Shown: positions 45,848 to 55,469 of the stretch, piece after piece | How the letters are laid out: each line of letters starts with the position of its first letter | How positions within the stretch are numbered: the stretch's first letter is position 1 | NCBI GenBank assembly: GCA_019633425.1 | Contig: WSUB01000139.1 | Span: 47,615-111,614, forward strand | Direction: 5' to 3' | Source: Tulasnella sp. 424 | Taxonomy: Eukaryota > Basidiomycota > Agaricomycetes > Cantharellales > Tulasnellaceae | Length of the DNA: 64,000 nucleotides | The notes under the pieces: generated by a model | What the model was told of the DNA's origin: nothing | The model's database searches: none | Seen by the model: only the letters and a program-made list of their open reading frames with translations | Translations under genes and position numbers: made by a program

Positions 45848-46800
45848 GTGCGCTCCCGTTGTGTCTGTTCGGGGACAGTATGCCGGCCAAGGTTGAGAAG
45901 TTGCGAGCTTGGAATGGTTCTTTGCTTCCCGAATGTGTGTGGTAGGAAGGCGATGAAGAGCCAGGCCAACGGGGAATTCTACAATATCACAAACCTATGA
46001 CCCATTGGGCCGGCCCGGAGAACTTTTTCTGCACGCAGCGCCCGAGCTTGGGTGAATCTGGTGCCAAGGAGGAATATTTACGGAACATCATCTCAGAGGA
46101 CAGCACTGCTCAGCCACGGTTCGGGCAGAGAGCCGTCTTTCTCGGAGATGCTCGCCGTAGGTCGTCCCTCGGCCACCCTCCGTTGTCAAGTAAAGTTCGA
46201 TGGAAAGTACTCGAAGTAGAAGGTTCTCATAGTAATTGCTGATAACGATGCTATAATTAGGAGGAGATGGGGCCGGGTTGGCGCGTTTGCCGAGCGAACA
46301 GGAGGGGCGTCTAAGCCAGCTTACTGCAAGTCTCCGAAAAATCGGGCCCGATGACCGTAAGCAGAAAACAAATGAAACGCAAGCGCCGGGTCTGTGTCCC
46401 CGGTGAGCGTGGGCTCATCAACGTCGCGACGCGTAACTGCGGCGATCTGACGGCACAACTCATAAGGGAACTCCGCCCCAAGCTAACCCGAAACCCGGCG
46501 GAATGTCCGACTTGACGCAGCCCAGCAACGCCAAGCTCACGTTATTCGGTCTGGGTTTATCGCCCGAGACGTCTTGGCACAGTCACTGCGACTCCCTTGT
46601 TTCCTGAATTCTCGTAGCAATATCGCAGCGCTTTTTGAATTAATCCTCGAAACAGAAGAACCGTCGAGATTAGGCTTCTTTTTTACTGCGTCGAGATTGG
46701 ACTTCTGGCACCGGGGTTCGAAAAAAATTTAAAATTGCGTCGCCGAGCGGCCGCCGCCAAGACGAGTTGGACCTAATGTAGGAATCGTAGTAGCGGCAGC
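45848..46800. promoter_or_regulatory. Leader and promoter remnant of gag-like unit 4
   Basis: Homologous to the leader regions of units 1-3. Where those have TTTATATAAA this copy reads CTTTTTGAATTAAT (about 46631-46644), so the TATA box is lost. Similarity to the array ends near 46800. Confidence 0.5.
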
Positions 46801-47211
46801 CGTTTCACCAAGTCCCCACGAAGATCGGGGACATGGATACCGCCGATTACACGAACTCGGGGGTGGCCCGATCAGAGACAGGCCTTGCAGACCACCTGGT
46901 ACCGCGAGCAAGTGAACGTCCTCACCTCATGGTGAACCGCGCCTCTGAGCAAGTGAAGATGTGTGATGATGAGTTTTAGGGGATATTGGATTGGTGGATA
47001 GTCTAAAAGGCCCGAGGGATTTCCGCTTACTCATCAATCCAGCGTAAACACATCTAAAAGTCTCGCCTGACTTTCACGCGTCATTTGGGTCCAAAGGTCC
47101 TTGGGGTCCATCTCTGAACCAGCCCCGCTCTTAATTCACCCTTCTCTCTTCCACTCTATCCCATCACCCACCTTACTCACCCAGCTCTCTCCCATACTCG
47201 CCGCGACGACG
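46801..47211. promoter_or_regulatory. Upstream region of the conserved unknown gene
   Basis: Non-repeated sequence upstream of ATG 47212. The last 100 bp are rich in CT/TC tracts, typical of fungal promoters and 5' UTRs. Confidence 0.4.
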
Positions 47212-50200
47212 ATGTTGGCGTCGTTCTCCCAATTTGTCAAAGACGCTGGCAACGCATTGTCGCCCAATCTGGTTCGCCAGTCGTCATCAGGCCCGACGCA
47301 GCCGCCCCAACAACAGAACAACAAACCTCTCGCTCCAGAAACCGACATCGCGAGCACAACGAGTGCCACGGATCACGATGACAAGCACAGCGAGGCTGAC
47401 CCAGAGGTCAAGGCCGAGCGGAAACGGAAGGAGAAGCGGGGAGTCGTCTACGAGGTCAGTCTCAAAGCCAATTTCCTTCGCGAACGGGCGGCAGCGGCCA
47501 CCCACCCATTGCCGCCCGTTGCGAGCAAGGCGCGTAACCACAGTGTTCCCGACATGCTAAAACGCATCCTGTGATGTTTTTGGATAGACGTTCATTGTCG
47601 TCCGGCCGCCGCCATCAATGTCGAACCACCCCCTGAACCTCCAGCTTCAGCTCGTACCACCGTCCGCACGGGAGACCCAGAGAGTCGTATCCGCCTCTCG
47701 AAGTGGCACCATGGACTCCCAGATGACCGACTCTACTCGCCAACGGTCCCCTTCAGTGCGCTCCAACCGGTCCAACACGTCTCTTTACAGTTCAGCGTCA
47801 TTCTCCACAGCGTCCATCGCGTCGTCGACCACTTCCACTTCAACAGCATCGGCCCGTCGAATCATACCGTTATACAACCTGTCCGCTCACAACGTCATGA
47901 CAAACACCGTGACGGATGCTGGTACGGATGCCAAGATTGCAAAGTTTGGGAAACGATGCATCGAGATCATTGGCTTGGGCATGCTCGAGTGTTACGAAGT
48001 CCTCGGAGTCCAACTTGACCCTGCGACCTTAGCGCTGTACCTGCCTTACAATGGTGCACCCGGACCTTCTATGCTCCCTCCAATCGAAGCTCCATCAAGC
48101 AGATCGTCCTCAAGGCCACCGTCAACAGTAACACCCTCCTCGTCGAATTCACATCTTCCAAGCGAGCTGCAACACCCCACCGTGTCTACTCCAACAGCCC
48201 CATCATTCTCGCAGCAGTCTACGCAGACCCCGAGTACTCCAACAGCCAACAGCGCCAAGAAGGTATGTTGTGGCTTTTCTCTCGATGTATTTTTGGTTTC
48301 CTCGAGGTCGGCCCGAAACCGCTCCATTTAACAGTTCTCTGACGACATCGTTCTCCCGCCTTTTACACACACCCCTAATTTAGCTTTTCGGGAAGATGTT
48401 CAAACGGAAAGACGCAGCATCAAGTCCTGCTACAACACCAACACCAACCCCAACGGGCTTCCCAGAGCCACCAATAACACCAACTCCAATAACTCCATCC
48501 GCGTCATCGACCTTTTTCAACCGCCCATCGAAACGGAACTCGGCGTTGTCTGCCACCTCCGCTACAGCTCCGGACTTGGCACACGGGAAAGTCGCTTCTT
48601 CATCCTCCGCACAAGATCTTTCTGCGGGAACGGCGGGTGGTCCAACGGCCGCCGGGTCGCTCCAGCCTCCTTGTTTGGGTACCCAGGCCACTTTACTATA
48701 TCGAACCAAATCGCGAAGCACCGTCATTGCCCCATCCGTCATCGCCAATCTCTCAGGCAATGTCTTGGCCCTTCGCAAATCGAGGTCAAAGGGCAGTTTC
48801 CAAGAAACAAGCCCACAGCAGCAGTTGCAGCAACTTCAACCAGCCACGGCCGCCAGGTCGAGAGAGCCCAGCAACGGAGCGCATCTGCAGGTGGAGCACC
48901 TCTCACCGCCTGGCCAGGCGGAGATCCATTTGGAAGGTTCTTCGTCGACCTTGGGACTCGCTGGTCCTCCGCCAGCGTTTAAACGAACTGGACACAGTTA
49001 CGAGTGGGTCATTAGGAGGTGGATCAAGGGCAGCGATACGGGCCTCTTTGGGATTAAGGAGAGCTTGTTATCTGCGCGGTCCGCAGTATTTGATATCCCC
49101 GCATCCGGAGGGGCTCGGGAAGGTATCGTGGAAGTGAGGTTCGAGTGGGTCAAAGGAAAGGGGTCGAAGGAGAGGGCCAAGGCGAAGGAGCGGTCGGATA
49201 GACTTGGAGTTGATGGGGATGGAAGGAGGAGTCGGCCGAGGAGCATGATCTCGGACACTGCGGAGGCCTTTGTTGCGGAACCTGCTGGTTCGTCGGCATT
49301 GCGGCCGTCGTCGATGTACGTCTCGGGCACGGCTCCTGTTACACCGGAGAAACGGAGAGCGGCGGCAGCTAGTACAACAACCTCCCCACAATCCGATTTT
49401 AGGTCGCCATCACCGGGCGTCCGACCGTCCATGGAGAGTCTGCGAAGGAGCTCAGATGGAAGTGGTGAACATCCTACCTCGTCGGCGGGACACGGCAACG
49501 AGGCGTCGGGCACGGTGTACAAGGGTGGCAGGCCCGCGGCGAGGCGGCCCAGCATGAAGGAACGCGATCGAGGCGCGAGGATGGTTGCTGATGATGCAAC
49601 GGACGAAGACTCCGACCCGGAGGATTCGGAGACGCCTTGGACGTGTACGTTGCACGTCGGTCCGCCAGTACAATCCGCGATATTACAAGCTCCAACGGAC
49701 CCAACTGCCCCTCTTACGCTTACGGGCACTCGAACATCCATTTCGGGCTCAAGGTCGACCGGTGCCATTGGGAGCGGTCCGATCCCTCCGCCGGATTTCA
49801 CGGGTGGTGGTGCGGCGTTGCATAAGAGGATCTCGACGTCGTCCTCGTCTCATTTCCCCGCTGCTGGTGGGTCGTCGTCGACGACGGTGCAGCGGAAATC
49901 GTCCATACCCCCAACGGGCCAGCATTTCAAATTCTCCACTGAAGGCGCTCCGCCACGGATGGAAGTAGCTGACGAGACCGCCGCTGCCGCCGCACCAAAG
50001 GCTTATCGCTTGAAGTTGGCTACGATGACGCCCGCTCCACATCATCCCAAGGTTGTTTCGCAGTTGAGGATGCCGTACCCTTTGCCGGATGTGAACGTGG
50101 ACAAGATGAGGGTTTCGACCGGTGATGAGGAGGAGGAGAAAGGTGCGTCTTTGCTGTTTGTTCGTTTCGCGTTAACGTGTAGACTGACTCATAGCGCGCG

Positions 50201-50341
50201 TTTTTTACAGGTGACTTGATCCTCACTATGGAAGACATCAAGGATGTTGTTTGCGTGACTGGCTTGTGGTTGATTGTTCGTGAAGGTTTCGGTGGGCTTG
50301 AACGTCGCCGGAAGGGTGATGGGTGGAAGATCCGCGGTTGA
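47212..50341 (+). CDS. Conserved basidiomycete protein of unknown function
   Basis: Four exons (47212-47454, 47588-48262, 48384-50142, 50211-50341) join to 935 residues. The start is MLASFSQFVKDAGNALSPNL. Conserved-looking stretches are KRGVVYE-TFIVVRPPPSMSN, NHPLNLQLQLVPPSAR, IIPLYNLSAHNVM, TDAKIAKFGKRCIEIIGLGM, LFGKMFKRKD and SYEWVIRRWIKGSDTGLFG, and the C-terminus DVVCVTGLWLIVREGFGGLE. The rest is Ser/Thr/Pro-rich low-complexity sequence. I recall the family as conserved across basidiomycetes without an assigned role. There is no signal peptide or transmembrane segment. The separated conserved blocks suggest a scaffold or trafficking-related protein, but that is speculation. Confidence 0.8.
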
Positions 50342-51221
50342 GAACGTTTGCGGTCCATACTCAGCCCACCCCGCCTTTATGCCAACGTTGGTTCGCAGGT
50401 CCGCGTTCGGTCCCTCTCGATGATCTTGGCCGCGTACTTTGCGTGATATGGTTTTGCCTTCTCCATTTCTTTCCGAATTCTCTCATCTCTTTCTCTCACT
50501 CACTCTCATCTGTTCGTTCAACACGATTCTGCACACTCATTTTGTTGTGGATCTCATCCCTCAAGTCTCTTCCATTGTCTTGCGTTTCCTTCTACATACT
50601 GTGGTATATAACAAAATCTGTACTCTCAAATTATGCCTTTTTTTTTTCCCTTTCTCACTTTCCGAATATACATAGATCACAGCATTATATATTGCGTACC
50701 ATGTTTGGCTAAAGTTGCTCTGTTCCTTGTAGCTCGTGCACTGCTTGCAACGGTAGTCTGAAGGTCGGTTAGAGCTTCGGCGCAAAGGTGGGATGTACAT
50801 GGTGTGGGGACAGAAGCCAGCGCCCCGGATTGGATTACTCTATATAGATAACAAGACTGAGAAGTCAAAACACAGAAACGAGCGACGTGTGCTACCGAAC
50901 AACCTTTCGAAACAAAGTGGTACAAGATGATGATAGAAAAGACAGACGAAGACAGTCGGCGGCTCAAGCCGCTACGAATCATGTCGTGGCAAGAAAAACG
51001 AATGTTGGGTTTTTTGGTGACGGAGGCTTGAGGGATTCAACAAGACTTCGCAAATGAGAGTTAGAGTTGGATTATTCACTGTTTAAGAATTGGTTTGATA
51101 GGTGTATAAGGTGGGGGAGGGATGCGATCTGATGTGGTCGCCATCTGAATCAGTCCGAGCAAGGGCGGGATTCCGGAAGCGGATCGTTTAGACCACGTAC
51201 CTCAGACTTGAACAAGGGACC
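50342..51221. other. 3' UTR of the unknown gene and intergenic sequence
   Basis: The first 350 bp are T/C-rich, as in a fungal 3' UTR. The part at about 50930-51060 has an inverted, degraded copy at about 55470-55600. No gene called. Confidence 0.45.
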
Positions 51222-51605
51222 TTATTCTTTATCGTCGACGACAGCCGCAAACTTCTTTTCATACGGTCCATCGTCTTGATCCCAATCCCACTCGTCCGAT
51301 ATCTTCTTCTCCTTGTGCCTCCCGACAACCGCGCCCAACAACCCTCGATCGCCAGGTGCCCTCCGATGAAACCTCGAGCGAATGTTCGGGTTCGACAGCC
51401 TCTTCAAAAGCTCCTCCCGGGACGTCGGTATTGAGAACTTGACCCGGGTGTGGGTTTGAATGTAAACGAGGGAGAATAGGAAGAGGAGGATGAGGAACAT
51501 TTGGATTAAACGTTGCATGCGGCGGTTGTTGCCTATCCCGCCAGGACCACGGTAGCCGGATAGAGGGGAGCGGTGGCCAAAGGTGACTCTGTTGTTGCGC
51601 AGCAT
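51222..51605 (-). CDS. Small single-pass membrane protein
   Basis: A single exon of 127 codons from ATG 51603-51605 to TAA. The basic N-terminus (MLRNNRVTFGHRSPLSGYRG, NNRRMQRLIQ) is followed by one hydrophobic helix (MFLILLFLFSLVYIQTH, about residues 36-52). A basic region (LLKRLSNPNIRSRFHRR) and an acidic tail (DEWDWDQDDGPYEKK) follow. The arrangement suggests a type II anchor in the secretory pathway. The family is not recognised. A decayed, inverted copy lies at 54990-55290, which supports this being a real, duplicated gene. Confidence 0.6.
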   Translation of the reverse strand: MLRNNRVTFGHRSPLSGYRGPGGIGNNRRMQRLIQMFLILLFLFSLVYIQTHTRVKFSIPTSREELLKRLSNPNIRSRFHRRAPGDRGLLGAVVGRHKEKKISDEWDWDQDDGPYEKKFAAVVDDKE

Positions 51606-54600
51606 CTAGTTTGAAAAGGAGAGAGAGGAATAGTAGAGAGGGGGGGGGGGGGTTAGAGAGTGAAGGCAAATGAGGGAATGGACAAGGTAAGCGGATTCGT
51701 GTCCGGGGTGAAGGCACGCGTGGAGCCTGGGAACGGAGGTGATCTGAGACGAAAGCGCCGAAAGCGTACGCCAACAATAGACCCCAGGTCCCAGGACAGG
51801 GCCGCGAGAATTCAAGCCTCTATCGTTCTCGCAGGCCTCGCATTTTTTTCCCTGCTGTGCTGGCATTCTCAGGAGGGTTCTGAATACTCCACCGCTTATC
51901 CTCATAGACTTTATCGTTTTTCCCTTCCCCTGGCCACCCACGTAAGAAATTTTTTTAATTTCCCTTCAGGACTCCAATGTCTGACAGCTTTTCGGGCAAT
52001 AGGACAAGTGCAAATACCGCATTTTTCATCCGATTTGCGCAGTCAAGCGCTGAACGGTAAATATCTGCTCAGAGCTAATACCATGCTTGGAGACCGCCTC
52101 GTGAGTGCAGAAATTTTCGTCTGATTCTTTTTGGACTTGGCATCTTCTTCGTTTGGATGGCTGCCTAAGATCGGAATACCGGACCTGATCGACTTCCGAT
52201 CGTTTTCGGGGCTTACCGCTGGCTTCCGCAACTGGTCGCCGCGCGCTAAGCCCAGCCAGGGTCGCTGTAGGGCGCGCGCCCTTGAGAGGGTAGGTTCCAC
52301 GCGCGCACGGTCCAATGCACCAGGCGACCGCGGATGACGAGTCGTTTTTGCTTGGTCGAAAGCGGCATTCGTCCGCATCGCCGTGTTGAGGGACGCTCAG
52401 GTCACTGTTACGTCGGGGGAAGGTGTACGAAAGAGTTTTTGCTCGCCTTAATTGGCAAGAGTTAACGTATATCCCTCCTCACGCTCGGTCCCTCTTTTTG
52501 ATCTCATAAATAGTTAGTATGCCTCTACCGGATCCCGTTGGAGTTACGCCGTGGGGTTAAAAAACGATGGGAACTGAGTGGGTTCGGGGGAAGCTGATCG
52601 AAGCCGGAGCGTACTACTTCCGACGAAACAAAGAACGAAGGGAACACACGATCATTGACGTCGTCTGAAGAGCGTCTAGCGTGATTCGAGTGTGATTGCC
52701 CTTCGAACGACGTCGGGCGAGACTGAAATTTGACTCATCCGAATCGTATCATGCTAAACAGCCTTCTTGAATTCGGTGATGGTCGCTAGTTATAAGTTCT
52801 GGTTCCATTACGGCGTTCGCGATCGAAGGGAGGGCCTCTTCGTCCGCAAAGTGTGCTGAGAAGAAGAGGTTGTTCTAGCTCCGGGAAATCGTCGCCGCGC
52901 TTGCAAACCGGAGGAGAGGATGAGCGCTTCGCTGAGATTTATTTTCCTGCTCGCACCGCGCACCTCGTGGGCGAAGACCTCTTTGCCGCGCATTGAAGAC
53001 TATATTGTTATAGAAACACAGTCCACTAAGCTTTGTTAGACTTCAACTCGTTCTCAAGAGTTCAATATGGGCTTTGAGTCGACCGAAGATGCTCGACGCC
53101 CACCGCCTTGCTATTGTTAGCACTCCAAGCGCCTAAAAGAAAGAACGACCTTCCCCAAGGCATCATGCATGTTACTTACCCATGCAGGGGCAAGATATGC
53201 TGAGCCAAGGGGCGCACGACGGGATTTTCGTTTCTCCCAACGAGCGCCCCGAAGAAAGGATCGCGACTTCTGGAGAAATTGTATGAGATGGGATCGCCCC
53301 GAATCGTCCGAAGTGGAACAATTCGCATGTAACACATCGCAGAAAGTAGTAACTAGATTACCTGTGGCCAGACTGGGGAAAAGGGGCGTGCCACGAGTAG
53401 GGGTTGAAGGTGCTCGTTGCAGCATTTCCGCAGCTCCACCCTCGAGCATTCAGCACGACGGCGCTTGGCAGATCCATTGATGCTTTAGGCTTAGCTGGTT
53501 TGAAGCGAGATCGCTGCAAATATTGACTCTCTCATGGCCCGGGGCGCAATCCGCTGCAAGAGGCACGCCTGGGTTGTTTCGCCCGGAGATGTCTCCGAAC
53601 CTCCCTCGTTATCCTAGCGGTGCCGAACAAAGTATTGAGCCCAATGGGGCAGGAGATACAGACTTTTTTTGCGTCGTTCGCGTGGGACAAGTTGGGGCAT
53701 TAGCCTTGTGCTCATAGGCGTTTACGCACGGTCGCCTCCCCGGCTGGGCAGGGACGACTGGTCCCGTCGACACATTACTTTTGATGCACAGGCTCGACGT
53801 AGTTAAGTCTATTTCTATCACAACATCCAAGGGGCGCACGACGGGATTTTCATTCTCTCGACGAGCGCCCCGAAGGAAGGGTCGCGACTTCTTGGAGAAA
53901 TTACTATGAGATGGGATCACCTCCGATGTAGGGCGATTCACATGTAGCACGTCGGGTAAAATGGTAACTAAACTATTTGTGGCCAGACTGGGGAAGAGGG
54001 GCGTGCCACAAGTAAGGAGTTGAAAGGTGCTCGTTGCAGCGTTTCCGCAGCGCCACCCTCGAGCATGCGGCACGACCGAGCTTTGCGGATCCATTGACGC
54101 TTTAGGCCTAGCTTTTTTGAAGCGAGATCGCTGCATATCCTGACGCTCTCGGGGCCCGGGGCGCACTCCGCTCCGTGCAAGAGGTACGCGTGGGTTTCGC
54201 CCGGAGATGTCTCCGCACTTCCCTCGTTATCCTAGCGGTGCCGACCGAGATATTGAGCCCAAAGGGGGAAGGAGAGACAGGCTTTGTTGTTCGTGTTGTT
54301 CGCATGGGACAAGTTGGGACATGTGCCTTGGTGCTCATAAGCGTTCACGTACTGATCGCCTTCCCTGCTGTGCAAGTAATGACCGGTCCCGTCGAGACAT
54401 TACTTTTGATGCACAGGCTCGACGTAGTTAAATCTATCTATATCACAACATGCGTCCTTTTTCTTCTTTTGAGAGATAGGTTCCCCTGCTGCCCATGCGG
54501 GGAGCGAAAAGCCTGGGAAGAAAAGCGTCGCCAAGTCCGTTGCACCTCAGGGTAAAGAGTTCCCAGATCTCTTTAGCGTGGCGGTTAGATTTTTGTAACT

Positions 54601-54989
54601 TCCTATTTTGTGCAGAAGGCATACGCTGGCAGGCTGGGTAGGAGCAACTTGGAGATACTGTACCGAGGGGCGGCTGATAGGTTTGGGACATTTGATTACG
54701 ATTCAAAGACTGACCACGGATGCCGCATTCCGAGGATACTAATTAATGTGACCGATAGACACGGGAATTACGAATAGAAAGGGCGAGCCTGATTCTTCCC
54801 AAAGGTTTCGAAGTTGAGTCGAGGTGGATATGAGAACTGGAGGATGCCGGAGTCCGGCCGTTGACGATTTGCTGCCAGAACGAGGGGTGATTTCTCCGGA
54901 TTGCGCCGTGTAATATACGACAAGACAGTTGCAATTGCTCGGTCTTATTACTAACACCTTCACAGTCGAGGATGTAATTTGCCGCCAGC
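51606..54989. repeat. Left copy of a degenerate tandem duplication of about 4 kb
   Basis: Stretches here recur in order and in direct orientation at 55690-58340. Examples are 51716-51880 with 55695-55850, 51896-52000 with 55930-56050, 52469-52600 with 56509-56640, 52690-53480 with 56700-57500 and 54440-54720 with 57810-58085. ORFs inside are not conserved between the copies, so no gene is called. Confidence 0.65.
53209..54430. repeat. Internal direct duplication of about 610-620 bp
   Basis: 53209-53815 and 53829-54430 are clear direct repeats. They share GGGGCGCACGACGGGATTTTC, TGTGGCCAGACTGGGGAA and GCCCGGAGATGTCTCC. A third copy lies at 57221-57830. They contain no conserved ORF. Confidence 0.75.
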
Positions 54990-55290
54990 AACGTCTAATC
55001 CTCCTCTTCATCATCTTACTCCCCTCGTATACCGTGGAACCGAGTCAAATTCTCAATACCGACATCCCGAGAGGAACTCCTGGTGAGGCAGTTGAGTCTG
55101 AGCATATGCGCGAGGCTTTGATCGGAGGGGGCCTGGCGGTAGAGGGGCGTCGGGTTACGGTTGTCGGGAACAAGGACAAGAAGATGCCGGATGGATGGTG
55201 ATTGGGATCAAGGCAACGGACGGTATGCATGAGAAGAAGCTTTGCAGCTATGATCGAGGGGAAAGATTAAGATTAATATTCTCGTCGGGC
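54990..55290 (+). pseudogene. Inverted, decayed copy of the small membrane-protein gene
   Basis: The plus strand reads CTCCTCTTCATCATCTTACT, then TCAAATTCTCAATACCGACA, GAGGCAGTTGAGTCTGAGCA and GATTGGGATCAAGGCAACGG. This matches the coding strand of the gene at 51222-51605, including the segment for the membrane helix and the acidic tail. Frameshifts and stops interrupt it. It is the opposite orientation to the parent relative to the flanking direct duplication. Confidence 0.65.
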
Positions 55291-55345
55291 GTACGCTGTT
55301 GAAATAAGCCTCTTCCGCCCAGGCTCGGACTGATCCCAACGAGTC

Positions 55346-55445
55346 GACGACCACATTAGGTCGCGTCCCCCCTAGACCTATCAAACAAAATTAATGACGA
55401 CCACATTAGGTCGCGGCCTCCCTCATAAACCTATCAAACAAATTC
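55346..55445. repeat. Two-copy tandem repeat, period 50 bp
   Basis: GACGACCACATTAGGTCGCG followed by a C-rich stretch and CCTATCAAACAAA occurs twice in tandem (near 55346 and 55396). Confidence 0.7.
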
Positions 55446-55469
55446 TTCAAAAGTGAAAATCCAACTTCA

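Larger units (their letters stand above)
34130..46800. repeat. Tandem array of four gag-like gene units
   Basis: Four direct repeats begin near 34130, 38095, 41080 and 44025. They are marked by the recurring AATCATCGTCCGTGACATTT motif (34158, 38122, 41101, 44050). Units 2-4 have a period of about 2.95-2.98 kb; unit 1 is about 1 kb longer because of a foreign coding segment and a 128-bp insertion. Each unit, read on the minus strand, has a TATA box, a leader of about 0.8 kb and a gag-like gene with the same exon structure. Unit 4 ends within its promoter region near 46800. Confidence 0.85.

Noticed and set aside
48998..49801. Minus-strand ORF of 267 codons inside the conserved unknown gene
   Set aside because: Antisense of a large low-complexity coding exon with convincing splice-joined frame on the plus strand.
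53609..54166. Minus-strand ORF of 185 codons in the duplicated region
   Set aside because: The frame is not kept in the sister copies of the repeat and has no recognisable content.
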